64,000 bases of DNA from Subtercola vilae (GTDB lineage Bacteria; Actinomycetota; Actinomycetes; Actinomycetales; Microbacteriaceae). Made by a program: the position numbers and the translations under genes. Below are positions 45,046-53,356 of this stretch, piece by piece. The stretch lies in assembly GCF_004923255.1 (NCBI RefSeq), contig NZ_QYRT01000012.1, positions 1-64,000 of the forward strand, in the 5' to 3' direction. The notes beneath the pieces were generated by a model. It saw only the letters and a program-made list of their open reading frames with translations, was not told the DNA's origin and did not search any database. How positions within the stretch are numbered: the first letter of the stretch is position 1; every line of letters begins with the position of its first letter.

Positions 45046-45074
45046 CCGCGGCCTGGACTGGGTCCAGGCCGCGG
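45046..45074 (-). terminator. Intercistronic hairpin after the binding-protein gene
   Basis: Perfect 13-bp stem CCGCGGCCTGGAC / GTCCAGGCCGCGG with a three-base loop. It lies between the binding-protein gene and the permeases. Such hairpins usually reduce read-through or protect the upstream mRNA, giving excess binding protein over permease. Confidence 0.75.
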
Positions 45075-45104
45075 CGATGGATTGTTGGATAGTGCTGCGG
45101 AAAT

Positions 45105-46412
45105 TCAGCCGGCGGCAGACTCGCCGGCGGCTTGCATCTGCGTCAGACCGTCATCGACGGAAATAGCGCCCGTCAGCACCTGCACCAGGATCGGACGGAT
45201 CTTGGTGGTCACCGCGGCCAGGTCCGCCGCAACGACAGGCGGCATCGCGGCCGCAATCGAATCGTTCGCGGCTTGACCGTAAGGAGAATTGTCGGCCGTC
45301 ACCATCCCTTCGCGCGCCGGGTAGGCCGCCGGTACCGACGCCTTCGACGCATCCTCATTGACGGACGATGCCATCATCACGAAGAGCATGTCGGGGTCGA
45401 GTTTGGTGTTGGCAGGAATCGACCATCCGTCTATCGACAGGCGGTCGTAGGCATATTTGGAACTGTCGGTGACCTTGGGCGGAGACGCAAAGGCAAACGA
45501 CGTCGACAACGTGCTGTTCTTGTCGAGGGTGAGGTCGTTCATACGACCCGAGAACATGATCGACATCGCGGCAGTGTTGTTGTACATCTGCTGCTGCACC
45601 TTGGGCTGGTCGAAGGTGGTCACCTGCGGATCCATGTATGGCTGAAGCGACTTCAATGCCTCCAGAGCCTGTTTGCCCTCAGGAGTGTTCAGGGTGACTT
45701 TTCCGTCAGAGGTGACGAAGTCGGAGCCCAGGGAGTTCATGGCAGCTTCGTAACTCGTCGAGACGTCTGCCGTCGCGAGCCACGGGAGAGCGATCGGATA
45801 CTGCATGAGGCCGGCGGCCTTGATCGCGTCGGCTGCCGTGATCATCTCGGCAAACGTTGTCGGAATCTTCAGGCCGAGCTTCGCGAAGATGTCTTTGCGG
45901 TAGGCCATCACATACATCTGTGTCTGCATCGGGAGGGCATAGAGCTTTCCGTCGAAGGACATGCCTTTTTGCAGGGACGCACTGATCTTGTCGAGACCGT
46001 AGTCGCTCGCGTACTTCTTGTAGAGATCGTCGAGCGGCATGAGTTTCTTGTCGGTCGCCAGGCTGGGAATCACGAAGCCGTACGTCTCGATGATGTCATA
46101 GGAGCCCGAATCGCCCGCGAGGGTCGCAGTCGTCTTGGTGACTTGGCCGCCGAAGTCGATGGGATCGTGTTTCACTGTGACATTGCCTTTGGTGCAACTG
46201 GACACCATGGTGTTCGTGAAGGGGTCGATAGCGGACGAGTTGTACGCCAGAACGTTGACTGTCGTGGCCGAACTGGGTGCTGTGTAGTCACAAGTGACCT
46301 TGGTCGCATTCGCATTGCCGGTGCGGCTGCCCGCGCTGCATCCGGTGATGGCGAGTGCGCCAACGGTGCCCATTACTATGAAGGCTAAAACACGCTTTCT
46401 GAAAGTTGACAT
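45105..46412 (-). CDS. ABC transporter substrate-binding lipoprotein (CUT1 type)
   Basis: 435 residues with a lipoprotein signal peptide ending in ALAITGC and a two-lobe solute-binding fold (SYDIIETYGFVIPSLATDKK, MYVMAYRKDIFAKLGLKIPT). Ligand unknown, presumably sugar-like. First gene of the importer operon; two LacI-type operators lie upstream at 46422 and 46488. Confidence 0.92.
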   Translation of the reverse strand: MSTFRKRVLAFIVMGTVGALAITGCSAGSRTGNANATKVTCDYTAPSSATTVNVLAYNSSAIDPFTNTMVSSCTKGNVTVKHDPIDFGGQVTKTTATLAGDSGSYDIIETYGFVIPSLATDKKLMPLDDLYKKYASDYGLDKISASLQKGMSFDGKLYALPMQTQMYVMAYRKDIFAKLGLKIPTTFAEMITAADAIKAAGLMQYPIALPWLATADVSTSYEAAMNSLGSDFVTSDGKVTLNTPEGKQALEALKSLQPYMDPQVTTFDQPKVQQQMYNNTAAMSIMFSGRMNDLTLDKNSTLSTSFAFASPPKVTDSSKYAYDRLSIDGWSIPANTKLDPDMLFVMMASSVNEDASKASVPAAYPAREGMVTADNSPYGQAANDSIAAAMPPVVAADLAAVTTKIRPILVQVLTGAISVDDGLTQMQAAGESAAG

Positions 46413-46421
46413 GCGCTTACC

Positions 46422-46434
46422 GTATACGTATGCA
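46422..46434. promoter_or_regulatory. LacI-type operator, importer promoter (proximal)
   Basis: GTATACGTATGCA, reverse complement TGCATACGTATAC, identical to the site at 38567 and 10 bases from the start of the binding-protein gene, so binding would block initiation or early elongation. Confidence 0.75.
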
Positions 46435-46487
46435 TGCCACTAAGGAAAGCCTTACTTTTTCCCCTCGTTTCCCACTCAGCAACAGAA

Positions 46488-46500
46488 TGCATACGCATAC
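46488..46500. promoter_or_regulatory. LacI-type operator, importer promoter (distal)
   Basis: TGCATACGCATAC, one mismatch to the consensus TGCATACGTATAC, 54 bases beyond the proximal site. The pair could support cooperative binding. The remaining sequence to about 46700 shows no gene. Confidence 0.7.
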
Positions 46501-46704
46501 TCATACCCGGTGCTTCGCACGGGGCAGTCGGGATGCACCGCCGGGACTGGTGCGCACGTGCAACCGCTCGGTAAGACCAGTCGAACACGCCTCGATCACG
46601 GCCCACATGGGACTGTTGAAGGTGTGGATGGCTGGGCGACGTGCCCCACGGTTTGGTTGCCTGAACTGGTGTAAGGATCGAGCCTTCGCTGAGAGGCTTC
46701 ATCC

Positions 46705-46797
46705 ATGCCACGACCATTCCCTGTGGAATTCCGAATGCGTACTGTCACGCTTGTCTGAGCCGGCAAACCCGTCGCGACCACAACTCACGAACTCGGC
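46705..46797 (+). pseudogene. 5' relic of an IS3-family transposase OrfA
   Basis: From ATG 46705 the frame reads MPRPFPVEFRMRTVTLV, then an in-frame TGA (46756-46758), then AGKPVATTTHELG: the typical N-terminus of IS3-family OrfA broken by a stop and cut off before the rest of the helix-turn-helix. It runs into the end of the CstR-type gene. It marks a former insertion at the border between the catabolic and stress regions. Confidence 0.6.
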
Positions 46798-46824
46798 GCC
46801 ATCGGCGAGCTCGCGCAGCGACTG

Positions 46825-47136
46825 TCAGGCGAGGGTGAGAAAGAGCTTTTCGAGTTCTTCTACCGTCAGCGAGCTGCGGGCGGCGTCCTTCCGGTCGGCG
46901 GGTTCGTCAGTGATGCACTGGCGCATCGCGGTAGAGACGATCGCGAAACCGGCTCGGTCGAGGGCGCTGGAAACGGCGGCGAGTTGGGTGACGACGTCGC
47001 GGCAGTCTGCGCCAGTTTCTACGGCTGTGATGACGGCAGCGAGTTGGCCCTGCGCCCGCTTGAGACGGTTGGCGATCTTCCGCACGGCGACGTCGTCGCG
47101 GTGGCCGCCGTTCGTGTCTTTCGGATCTGGGGTCAC
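46825..47136 (-). CDS. cstR: CstR-type persulfide-sensing repressor (CsoR/DUF156 family)
   Basis: 103-residue all-helical repressor of the CsoR/RcnR family. Two cysteines, C45 (GADCRDVV) and C74 (TAMRQC), are 29 apart as in CstR, and the His required for Cu(I) in CsoR is absent from the third-helix position. CstR proteins sense reactive sulfur species and derepress sulfide-oxidation genes, which matches the rhodanese and CoA-disulfide reductase here. GTG 47136 overlaps the rhodanese stop (GTGA). Confidence 0.78.
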   Translation of the reverse strand: MTPDPKDTNGGHRDDVAVRKIANRLKRAQGQLAAVITAVETGADCRDVVTQLAAVSSALDRAGFAIVSTAMRQCITDEPADRKDAARSSLTVEELEKLFLTLA

Positions 47137-47438
47137 GACTGGTTCGTTTCTACGTTGTGGCCGTTCTGAATCCATGCCGTGGTGCCGCCTTCGACGTTGA
47201 TCGCATCGATGCCAAGGTCAGTGAGAAGCGCCGTTGCTTGGGCGCTGCGCCGACCGGATTGGCAGATGACGTGCACGGGTCTACCGACGGGGATGTCGCC
47301 GACGTGGTCGATGAGCTCCGAGAGGGGAATATTCACGGCGCCCGGCGCGTGTCCGGTCGCGTATTCGTCGGGCTCTCGAACGTCGAGGAGCATGGGGGCT
47401 CTTAGTTTGGCGAGTTGGTCGACGGTGATCTGGTTCAT
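47133..47438 (-). CDS. Single-domain rhodanese sulfurtransferase
   Basis: 101 residues, one rhodanese domain: MLLDVREPDEYATGHAPGAV, active loop CQSGRRS (C59), GIDAINVEGGTTAWI. It carries persulfide sulfur between thiols in the cytoplasm. Coupled by four-base overlaps to the CoA-disulfide reductase before it and the repressor after it. Confidence 0.9.
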   Translation of the reverse strand: MNQITVDQLAKLRAPMLLDVREPDEYATGHAPGAVNIPLSELIDHVGDIPVGRPVHVICQSGRRSAQATALLTDLGIDAINVEGGTTAWIQNGHNVETNQS

Positions 47439-49099
47439 CGTGTTTCTTTCGTGAGGCAAGCAGGGCTGGTTGAGGTGGTTCCGGCTTTCCAGGTCTGGTA
47501 TCCGCCATCGAGATTGGTGACGTCGTGACCGAGCTGGGTGAGGAGGCGAGAGGCGGTGTGGCCGCGTTGGCCCACCTGGCAGTGCACGATGAGCGGGCCG
47601 TCAGGAAGTTCGGCGTGACGGGCGCGGAGCTCGTCGAGGGGAATGTTGATGGCGCCCGGAATCGCTCCTGACGCGAATTCGGTTGCGCTCCGAACGTCGA
47701 TCAGGGTGTCCCCGGATTCCTGGCGTGCGCGGAGCTTGTGCCATTGGGTAGTGCGGGTGGTGCCCGCACGCACGTTGTCAGCGACGTATCCGGCGAGATT
47801 GATGGGGTCTTTCGCTGATCCGTATTGGGGTGCGTAGGCCAACTCGAGGCGCGAGAGCCCCGAGGCGGTGATGCCGCCGGTCATGGCGGTCGCGATGACG
47901 TCGATTCTCTTGTCGACGCCGTCTTCTCCGACGATCTGGGCCCCGAGGATACGGTCGTCTGCCGGGTCGACGAGGAGCTTAACCGCCATCTGCTTCGCGC
48001 CCGGGTAGTAACCGGCATGGGATGAGGGATGCGTGTGGATCACTGTGCGCTCTCGACCGGCCGCGCGGAGACGCTTCTCGCTCCAGCCGACAGTGGCGAT
48101 CGTCAACCCGAGAACACCGACGATCCCTGTGCCGAGAGCCGACGCCGCCTCTGCGTCGAGGACGCCGGCGATCGCGTCGGCTGCCGCACGGCCGTGCCGG
48201 TTCGCAAGCCCGGCCATGGTGATCAGGGCGGGAGTGTGGTCGAGAGCATCGATCTTCTCGACGCCGTCGCCCACCGCGTAGATCGATGCGTCGCTCGTGC
48301 GCTGGCGTGCGTCGACTGAGATTCCACCAGTCGGCCCGATCGTGAGCCCCGCACCGCGGGCTAAGCCGGACTCTGGATGAACGCCGCTTGCCTCAATCAC
48401 CAGATCGGTGGGTACCTCGGTTCCGTCGGACAGCACGGCGATGCCCGGTCGGGCGCCCGTCACCGTGGTGTTCAGTCGGAGGTCGACGCCGTGGTCGCGG
48501 AGGACCCGTTCGACGGGTGTCACCATCTCGGGGTCGAGGGGCGACAGGATCTGGGGGCCGCGTTGCACGAGGGTCACGAGCGCTCCCCGTGCAAGGAGAT
48601 TTTCGACCGCCTCAAGACCGATGTAGCCGGCACCGATCACCGTGACCCGCGCGGGCCCGTCGACGGAACCTAGGATCTCAAGCACACGATCGACGTCGTC
48701 GACGCTTCGGAGGGTGTGCGTGGGGAGTATGCCCGCTGTCGGACCGACACCGGCTGACGACCCGCCGGCAAGAACCAGCGTGTCGTAACTGGCCTCGAAC
48801 TCCATTCCCGCATCGAGATCGCGAATCGTGACGGTCTGAGTGGCAGGATCAATGGCGATGACTTCGTGACGCACCCGCACGTCGAGGGCGAACCGCGCGG
48901 CGAGGGATTTTGGTGTCTGTAACAGAAGTGCCGAGCGATCCTCGATGACGCCGCCGACGTGGTAGGGCAGGCCGCAGTTGGCGAATGACACATAGCTGCC
49001 ACGCTCGAGCACCATGATGTGTCGCTGCTCGTCGAGCCGGCGGAGGCGGGTCGCCGCGGACATTCCTCCGGCGACTCCCCCGACAATGATTGTTCTCAT
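47435..49099 (-). CDS. CoA-disulfide reductase-rhodanese fusion
   Basis: 554 residues: FAD-binding VGGVAGGMSAATRLRRLDE, single redox Cys42 in SFANCGLPYHVGG, NAD-binding VTVIGAGYIGLEAVE, FAD motif ASIYAVGDGVE, dimerisation domain, and a C-terminal rhodanese domain with active CQVGQRG. Such fusions reduce CoA persulfide/polysulfide. It is the first gene of the persulfide operon; a CsoR-type operator starts 10 bases upstream. Confidence 0.9.
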   Translation of the reverse strand: MRTIIVGGVAGGMSAATRLRRLDEQRHIMVLERGSYVSFANCGLPYHVGGVIEDRSALLLQTPKSLAARFALDVRVRHEVIAIDPATQTVTIRDLDAGMEFEASYDTLVLAGGSSAGVGPTAGILPTHTLRSVDDVDRVLEILGSVDGPARVTVIGAGYIGLEAVENLLARGALVTLVQRGPQILSPLDPEMVTPVERVLRDHGVDLRLNTTVTGARPGIAVLSDGTEVPTDLVIEASGVHPESGLARGAGLTIGPTGGISVDARQRTSDASIYAVGDGVEKIDALDHTPALITMAGLANRHGRAAADAIAGVLDAEAASALGTGIVGVLGLTIATVGWSEKRLRAAGRERTVIHTHPSSHAGYYPGAKQMAVKLLVDPADDRILGAQIVGEDGVDKRIDVIATAMTGGITASGLSRLELAYAPQYGSAKDPINLAGYVADNVRAGTTRTTQWHKLRARQESGDTLIDVRSATEFASGAIPGAINIPLDELRARHAELPDGPLIVHCQVGQRGHTASRLLTQLGHDVTNLDGGYQTWKAGTTSTSPACLTKETR

Positions 49100-49108
49100 A
49101 ACGACATA

Positions 49109-49124
49109 ATACCCCCTGGGGTAT
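49109..49124. promoter_or_regulatory. CstR/CsoR-type operator
   Basis: ATACCCCCTGGGGTAT: inverted repeat ATACCCC/GGGGTAT around CT, the classic operator of CsoR/CstR proteins. It lies between the divergent CoA-disulfide reductase gene and the small cysteine-rich gene, so one site should control both. Confidence 0.85.
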
Positions 49125-49173
49125 ATTTATTTTGAAAGGTTCACTCCGTGGACCTGAGATCGAAGGAGCGTTC

Positions 49174-49341
49174 ATGTGTAGAGCTGTGAAGTGCCGTGTC
49201 TGCGGGAAGACGACTTGGGCGGGCTGCGGTCAACACGTCGATCAGGTTATGCGCGCTGTTCCACGAGCGGATCGGTGCCCCGGGCACGAGAAGGAACCGT
49301 CGAAATCGAAAGGCTTCTTCGGGCGACTCCTGACGAAATAG
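49174..49341 (+). CDS. Small zinc-ribbon-like protein, 55 residues
   Basis: Opens MCRAVKCRVCGKTTWAGCGQ and continues HVDQVMRAVPRADRCPGHEK. Cys and His spacing (CxxC, CGQH, CPGH) suggests a metal-binding knuckle. Homologues with nearly the same opening are frequent in actinobacteria and remain uncharacterised. ATG 49174 has GAAGGA eight bases upstream. It is divergent from the persulfide operon and shares its operator, which hints at a role in sulfur or thiol stress. The 231 bases after it hold no supported gene. Confidence 0.75.
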   Translation: MCRAVKCRVCGKTTWAGCGQHVDQVMRAVPRADRCPGHEKEPSKSKGFFGRLLTK

Positions 49342-49572
49342 ATGGATGCCCCGCATCTGAACATTCACAGCGACAGACACGCCGGAGGGCTTCCATCCAG
49401 CGCCCACCACAGCCCAGCTCAACGCCGCCATCCCCCCCAGCACCTCTTCATGGCCAGCGCACCCGTTCGCCCAAACGAACTGCAACCCGGTATCGAAACG
49501 GTGCCGTCTGCTGTGGCATTCCTGGCCGAACGACAATTCAACAGATGGGCCTACATCCGGATCTGACATTTC

Positions 49573-50880
49573 TCATGAGCAACAGGACCCTCCGTCACCG
49601 GGCCCGGAGGAGCAGACACCGGTCTCGGGGAGGATGAGCTGCACGACACGAGCCGCATCAGGGTCGCCTGCGAGTTCGTCGGCAATGGATCGAACCTGCT
49701 CGTAGCCGGTCAGCATCAAGAAAGTCGGGGCGCGCCCGTACGACTTCATCCCTGCAATGAAGAAGTTCGGCTCCGGTTGCGTCAGCTCTGCGACCCCGTG
49801 CGGAGGAACAGTTCCACAGGAATGAAGGTTGGGGTCGATCAACGGCGCCAACTGGCGAGGAGCTTCGACGATGTCATCCAGCGACAGGCGTATCTCGCGC
49901 AAGATCGAAAGGTCCGGCCGGAACCCGGTCGCTGCTACGACGATGTCGCCACGAAGCTCGAACGGGTTCCCGTATCGGCGCCCTGTCAGCCGAACACCCT
50001 CCTCGTCGGGGTGGGCGTCGTCGATCTCGAACAGATCGACGAGTTCAACAACGCCGCGACGAACAAGAGAATGAGTGTTGTCACCGAGTTGCCCGCGGGC
50101 GGCCAATTCGTCTGTTGCCTCTCCGAAGACCCGCACGGGGGTCGCATTTCGGATCACCCACACGATCTCGGTTTCTGGCTCCGTTTCTTTCAACTTCGCC
50201 AGAGCCAGGAGGGTATTCGCGGCCGAATGCCCTGCGCCGACGACCACGACACGGCGCCCCGCGAACCTGGCCCGTTCCGTACCGAGCACATCAGGCATCG
50301 CGTTCGCCAACCACAGTGCCCCGTCTGCGGTGGGGTTCCAGCCGGAGGCGAGGAGCCCATTCGCGTTCGAGAGGGTTCCCGACGTATCGATGACCGCTCG
50401 CGCCAAAAGGGTCTCGTCAGCAGTTGGCGTGGAGATTCGAAGGAGGAAAGGAGTATCGGCGCGGCCCATGGAGCGAGTTTTGTCCATACCCTGCCGGGAC
50501 ACCGCTGTCACTCTCGATGAATATCGCAGCACCGGGGAGAGCGCGGGTGTTCCGGCGAGGGGAAGCAGGTAGTCGCGCACGACCTCAGACCCCAACGGCA
50601 GCCTCCTCGCTTCGGGGGCATCCCAGCCTGCCGCATCGAGGAGCCGGGCGGCGGCCGGATCGACCACCTCAGACCACGGCGAAAAAAGTCGCACATGACC
50701 CCAGGACGACACTCCGGCACCAGCGGCTTCGCCGGCTTCCAGAATCAGGACCTCCACGCCCCTCTCGAGCAGGTGCGCGGCTGCAGCAAGGCCCACCGGC
50801 CCCGCGCCGATCACGACCACGGGGAGTCCGGCGAGGCGGGACGCTTCGCGTCTCGCCGGCACCGTCAGTGCCATCGTCAC
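49573..50880 (-). CDS. FAD-dependent oxidoreductase of the arsenic module
   Basis: 435-residue flavoprotein: FAD motif VVVIGAGPVGLAAAAHLLER, second dinucleotide motif VVVVGAGHSAANTLLALAKL, ATGFRPD, and a C-terminal GSCCS. Flavoproteins of this type (ArsO-like) accompany arsenate reductase in actinobacterial ars clusters; the precise reaction is unknown. The C-terminal vicinal cysteines could bind As(III). Coupled by a four-base overlap to arsC. Confidence 0.84.
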   Translation of the reverse strand: MTMALTVPARREASRLAGLPVVVIGAGPVGLAAAAHLLERGVEVLILEAGEAAGAGVSSWGHVRLFSPWSEVVDPAAARLLDAAGWDAPEARRLPLGSEVVRDYLLPLAGTPALSPVLRYSSRVTAVSRQGMDKTRSMGRADTPFLLRISTPTADETLLARAVIDTSGTLSNANGLLASGWNPTADGALWLANAMPDVLGTERARFAGRRVVVVGAGHSAANTLLALAKLKETEPETEIVWVIRNATPVRVFGEATDELAARGQLGDNTHSLVRRGVVELVDLFEIDDAHPDEEGVRLTGRRYGNPFELRGDIVVAATGFRPDLSILREIRLSLDDIVEAPRQLAPLIDPNLHSCGTVPPHGVAELTQPEPNFFIAGMKSYGRAPTFLMLTGYEQVRSIADELAGDPDAARVVQLILPETGVCSSGPGDGGSCCS

Positions 50881-51302
50881 GAAAGCATCTCCTCGGTCTC
50901 GGCGGGGAGCAACTCCGACAGGAGCGCTTCGATACGGGCCCGGATGTCGTCACGGATCGGCCGTACCTCATCGATGCTCTTCCCGGCCGGATCGGTGAGT
51001 TCCCAGTCCTCATAGCGCTTGCCGGGGAAGATCGGGCAGACATCACCACAGCCCATCGTGATCACGACATCGGATTCGCGCACCTGGCCCGTCGTCAGCA
51101 GCTGGGGCACATTGCCCGTGATATCGATGCCCTCCTCGGCCATCACGGCAACCGCGACCGGATTGATCTGGTCTCCCGGTTCCGAGCCACCGGAAAGCAC
51201 CTCGACCCGCCCCCCGGAGAGCTCCTTCATGAACCCCGCAGCCATCTGGGACCTACCAGCGTTATGGACACACACGAACAACACCGTCGGCTTCTCGGCC
51301 AT
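50877..51302 (-). CDS. arsC: Arsenate reductase (LMW-phosphatase type)
   Basis: 141 residues: P-loop VCVHNAGRSQ with catalytic Cys, a second Cys pair region MGCGDVCPIFPGKRYEDWEL, and DPAGKS. It reduces arsenate to arsenite using thioredoxin or mycothiol. ATG 51302 is chosen for GGAG seven bases upstream. No arsenite efflux gene (acr3 or arsB) is adjacent; the permease at 56.7 kb or a distant pump might serve. Confidence 0.92.
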   Translation of the reverse strand: MAEKPTVLFVCVHNAGRSQMAAGFMKELSGGRVEVLSGGSEPGDQINPVAVAVMAEEGIDITGNVPQLLTTGQVRESDVVITMGCGDVCPIFPGKRYEDWELTDPAGKSIDEVRPIRDDIRARIEALLSELLPAETEEMLS

Positions 51303-51347
51303 CACCACTCCAGACATAGACGAACATCGATGCCTAGATTCTGGATC

Positions 51348-51373
51348 AAGACATCGACAACTGTCAATGTCTT
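51348..51373. promoter_or_regulatory. Probable ArsR operator
   Basis: Imperfect inverted repeat AAGACATCGAC-AACT-GTCAATGTCTT (one mismatch) in the 86-base gap between divergent arsC and arsR, ending 15 bases before the arsR start. Confidence 0.75.
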
Positions 51374-51388
51374 TGTCAGACTGGTGCC

Positions 51389-51739
51389 ATGCCCGTCGCC
51401 ACACTGCTCCCCCTTACCGATGTCACGGCCTGCTGCGCGCCCATCACCCGGGAACCGCTCGGCGCCCACGACGCGGAAACGCTCGCGAAGACCCTGAAGG
51501 CTCTCGCCGATCCGGCCCGGCTCCGCCTGGTCTCGATGGTGGCCGCACACGATGGTCAGGAAGCCTGCGTCTGCGACCTCATCGAACCCCTCGGCCTCAG
51601 CCAGCCGACCGTATCGCATCACCTGAAGGTCCTCGTCGACGCGGGCATTCTCAGCCGCGACAAACGCGGCGTGTGGGCCTATTACGCCATCATTCCTGGG
51701 GCCCTGGACGCTCTGGCGGCCGCCCTGACAACTCCCTGA
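51389..51739 (+). CDS. arsR: ArsR-family repressor
   Basis: 116-residue winged-helix repressor: LKALADPARLRLVSMVA, metal loop EACVCDLIEPLGLSQPTVSH, LVDAGILSRDKRGVWAYY. The CVC in the recognition region plus the N-terminal TACCAP cysteines could form the As(III) site. Divergent from arsC. The last 50 bases overlap the convergent lgt gene. Confidence 0.92.
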   Translation: MPVATLLPLTDVTACCAPITREPLGAHDAETLAKTLKALADPARLRLVSMVAAHDGQEACVCDLIEPLGLSQPTVSHHLKVLVDAGILSRDKRGVWAYYAIIPGALDALAAALTTP

Positions 51740-52643
51740 TCGACAGGTCTGCGTCACCGTTCGCCTCGTTGCCGGAGAGAAGCTGCGACAGTTTCGAGGC
51801 CCTGCCTGAAACGTAGGGGCTTCCGGGGTTCGGCAGGTGCCGCCTGGTCTGGACAGTGAACAGCACGACACCGACCACTGCCAAGAGGAGGGCGGCGATC
51901 ACGTTGGCTTTCAGGCCGGCGAAGACAAATTCGGTCGGGTCGAGGCGAAGGGATTCGAAGAACGCTCGCCCGATTCCGTACCAGATGAAGTACAGCGCGA
52001 CGGTTCGGCCGGAGTGCAGTCGGAGGCGGCGTTCGAGATAGATGATCAGGAACGCGCCGGCGATGTTCCAGATCATCTCGTAGAGGAACAGGGGGTGGAA
52101 CAGGGTGCCCGGTGGCAGGCCGGGGGGGAATGCGGCGTTTGTCGCCTCGATCTGAAGACCCCAGGGCAGCGTGGTTGGCCCGCCGTAGAGCTCGTGGTTG
52201 AAGTAGTTGCCGAACCGGCCGAACGCCTGGGCGAAGAGAAGACCCGGGACGAGGGCGTCGGTGAACGCCCAGAACCGAAGGCCCCTCCTTCGACAGGCGA
52301 TGTATGCGCCGATGCTCCCCGCGATGATGGCGCCGAAGATCGCAAGCCCGCCTTCCCAGACGAACAGTACTTTCCAGAGGTCGGCGCCGGGGAAGAAGTA
52401 GTCGTTCGGGTGTGTGACGACGTGATAAAGCCGCCCTCCGACGATTCCGAGCGGGACGGTCCAGAGTGCGACGTCGAGCACGATGCCCTTCTCTGCTCCT
52501 TGGCGGCTGAGTCGGCGTTGGGTGAGCGCGACTGCAATGAGGATGCCGGTGAGGATGCAGAGGGCGTAGAAATGGATCGTGAACGGTCCGATATCGAAGG
52601 AGCTGATCGGGGGGCTGGGAATGCTTTCGTGCACAGTGCTCAT
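51690..52643 (-). CDS. lgt: Prolipoprotein diacylglyceryl transferase
   Basis: 317-residue membrane enzyme, about seven helices, with the Lgt signature FGRFGNYFNHELYGGPT near residues 140-156. It attaches diacylglycerol to lipobox cysteines. Its setting (after marR and a small gene, beside ars) is not that of a housekeeping lgt in trpCBA-lgt order, so this may be an extra copy. The C-terminus has a 40-residue hydrophilic tail. Confidence 0.93.
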   Translation of the reverse strand: MSTVHESIPSPPISSFDIGPFTIHFYALCILTGILIAVALTQRRLSRQGAEKGIVLDVALWTVPLGIVGGRLYHVVTHPNDYFFPGADLWKVLFVWEGGLAIFGAIIAGSIGAYIACRRRGLRFWAFTDALVPGLLFAQAFGRFGNYFNHELYGGPTTLPWGLQIEATNAAFPPGLPPGTLFHPLFLYEMIWNIAGAFLIIYLERRLRLHSGRTVALYFIWYGIGRAFFESLRLDPTEFVFAGLKANVIAALLLAVVGVVLFTVQTRRHLPNPGSPYVSGRASKLSQLLSGNEANGDADLSIRELSGRPPERPGPQE

Positions 52644-52837
52644 TTCAGTTGGGCGAGGTCGTCTCGCACCGAATCGATGGCGTGTTGGGCGTTCTGCAGC
52701 TGTTCGGTGCTGCTCTGGCTGAGGTCCGAAGGCCTGGGCACCAGGCCTTCGGATAGGGGCTGCAGGTCATCGTGAAGGGGCTGCACTATCGGGGGCGCAG
52801 TGATTGCCGGAACGAGAGTCGGGGCAGTACCCGTCAT
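52640..52837 (-). CDS. Small hypothetical protein between marR and lgt
   Basis: 65 residues, Pro/Leu/Gln-rich (VPAITAPPIVQPLHDDLQPL, QLQNAQHAIDSVRDDLAQLK), with a likely C-terminal amphipathic helix. Its stop overlaps the lgt start in an ATGA junction and it begins four bases after marR ends. Translational coupling supports that it is real; function unknown. Confidence 0.5.
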   Translation of the reverse strand: MTGTAPTLVPAITAPPIVQPLHDDLQPLSEGLVPRPSDLSQSSTEQLQNAQHAIDSVRDDLAQLK

Positions 52838-52841
52838 CCCG

Positions 52842-53339
52842 TCACAGCCCGATCGTCAGAAGGTCGTGGAGTGGAATCTCCCCGGCTGCGTGCGTGAAGG
52901 TGTCGAACGCGACGGTCAACGCGACCTGCTCCTCTTCGCTGAGGGCCGAGAGGATCCGGGCCAGTTCGGTGCGCCGCGATGCCGTGACCTGGTCGACAAG
53001 CGCCTGTCCCTTCGCTGTGATGGTGATGACGATCTCCCGACGGCTGTCGGGGCTCGGTGTGCGATTCAGCCACCCCGCCGACACCATGCGCTGAACACTG
53101 CGGCTGAACGTGGACTGCACCGCACCCATCCGCGCGGCCAGATCACCGATCCGGATCTGACCGGCACCTGAAACGACGACCAGAACCCGGAACTGCGGCA
53201 GCGTGACCTCGGTCAACGCCTCGATCATCGACCGGGCCACAACGCCCAGAAGCGCTCTCGATGCGAGCAAAGTCGCGTCGACCAGGGCAATTTCACCCAC
53301 CCGCTGACCACCGCCAATCCTGTGATAAGTCACAGACAT
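52842..53339 (-). CDS. MarR-family transcriptional regulator
   Basis: 165 residues with a MarR winged helix: IRIGDLAARMGAVQSTFSRS, VQRMVSAGWLNRTPSPDSRR, and flanking dimerisation helices. Start codon is part of a perfect palindrome, so the gene should be autorepressed. Leads the unit marR, small protein, lgt. Confidence 0.88.
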   Translation of the reverse strand: MSVTYHRIGGGQRVGEIALVDATLLASRALLGVVARSMIEALTEVTLPQFRVLVVVSGAGQIRIGDLAARMGAVQSTFSRSVQRMVSAGWLNRTPSPDSRREIVITITAKGQALVDQVTASRRTELARILSALSEEEQVALTVAFDTFTHAAGEIPLHDLLTIGL

Positions 53340-53356
53340 ATGCGTTAGCGCATATG
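53337..53356. promoter_or_regulatory. Palindromic MarR operator at the start codon
   Basis: Perfect inverted repeat CATATGCG-TTAG-CGCATATG overlapping the marR ATG. The 20-base length and symmetry are typical of MarR binding sites. Confidence 0.78.

Noticed and set aside
49342-49566. 74-codon frame directly after the zinc-ribbon gene
   Set aside because: His/Pro-rich composition without family features or ribosome site; looks like non-coding high-GC sequence.
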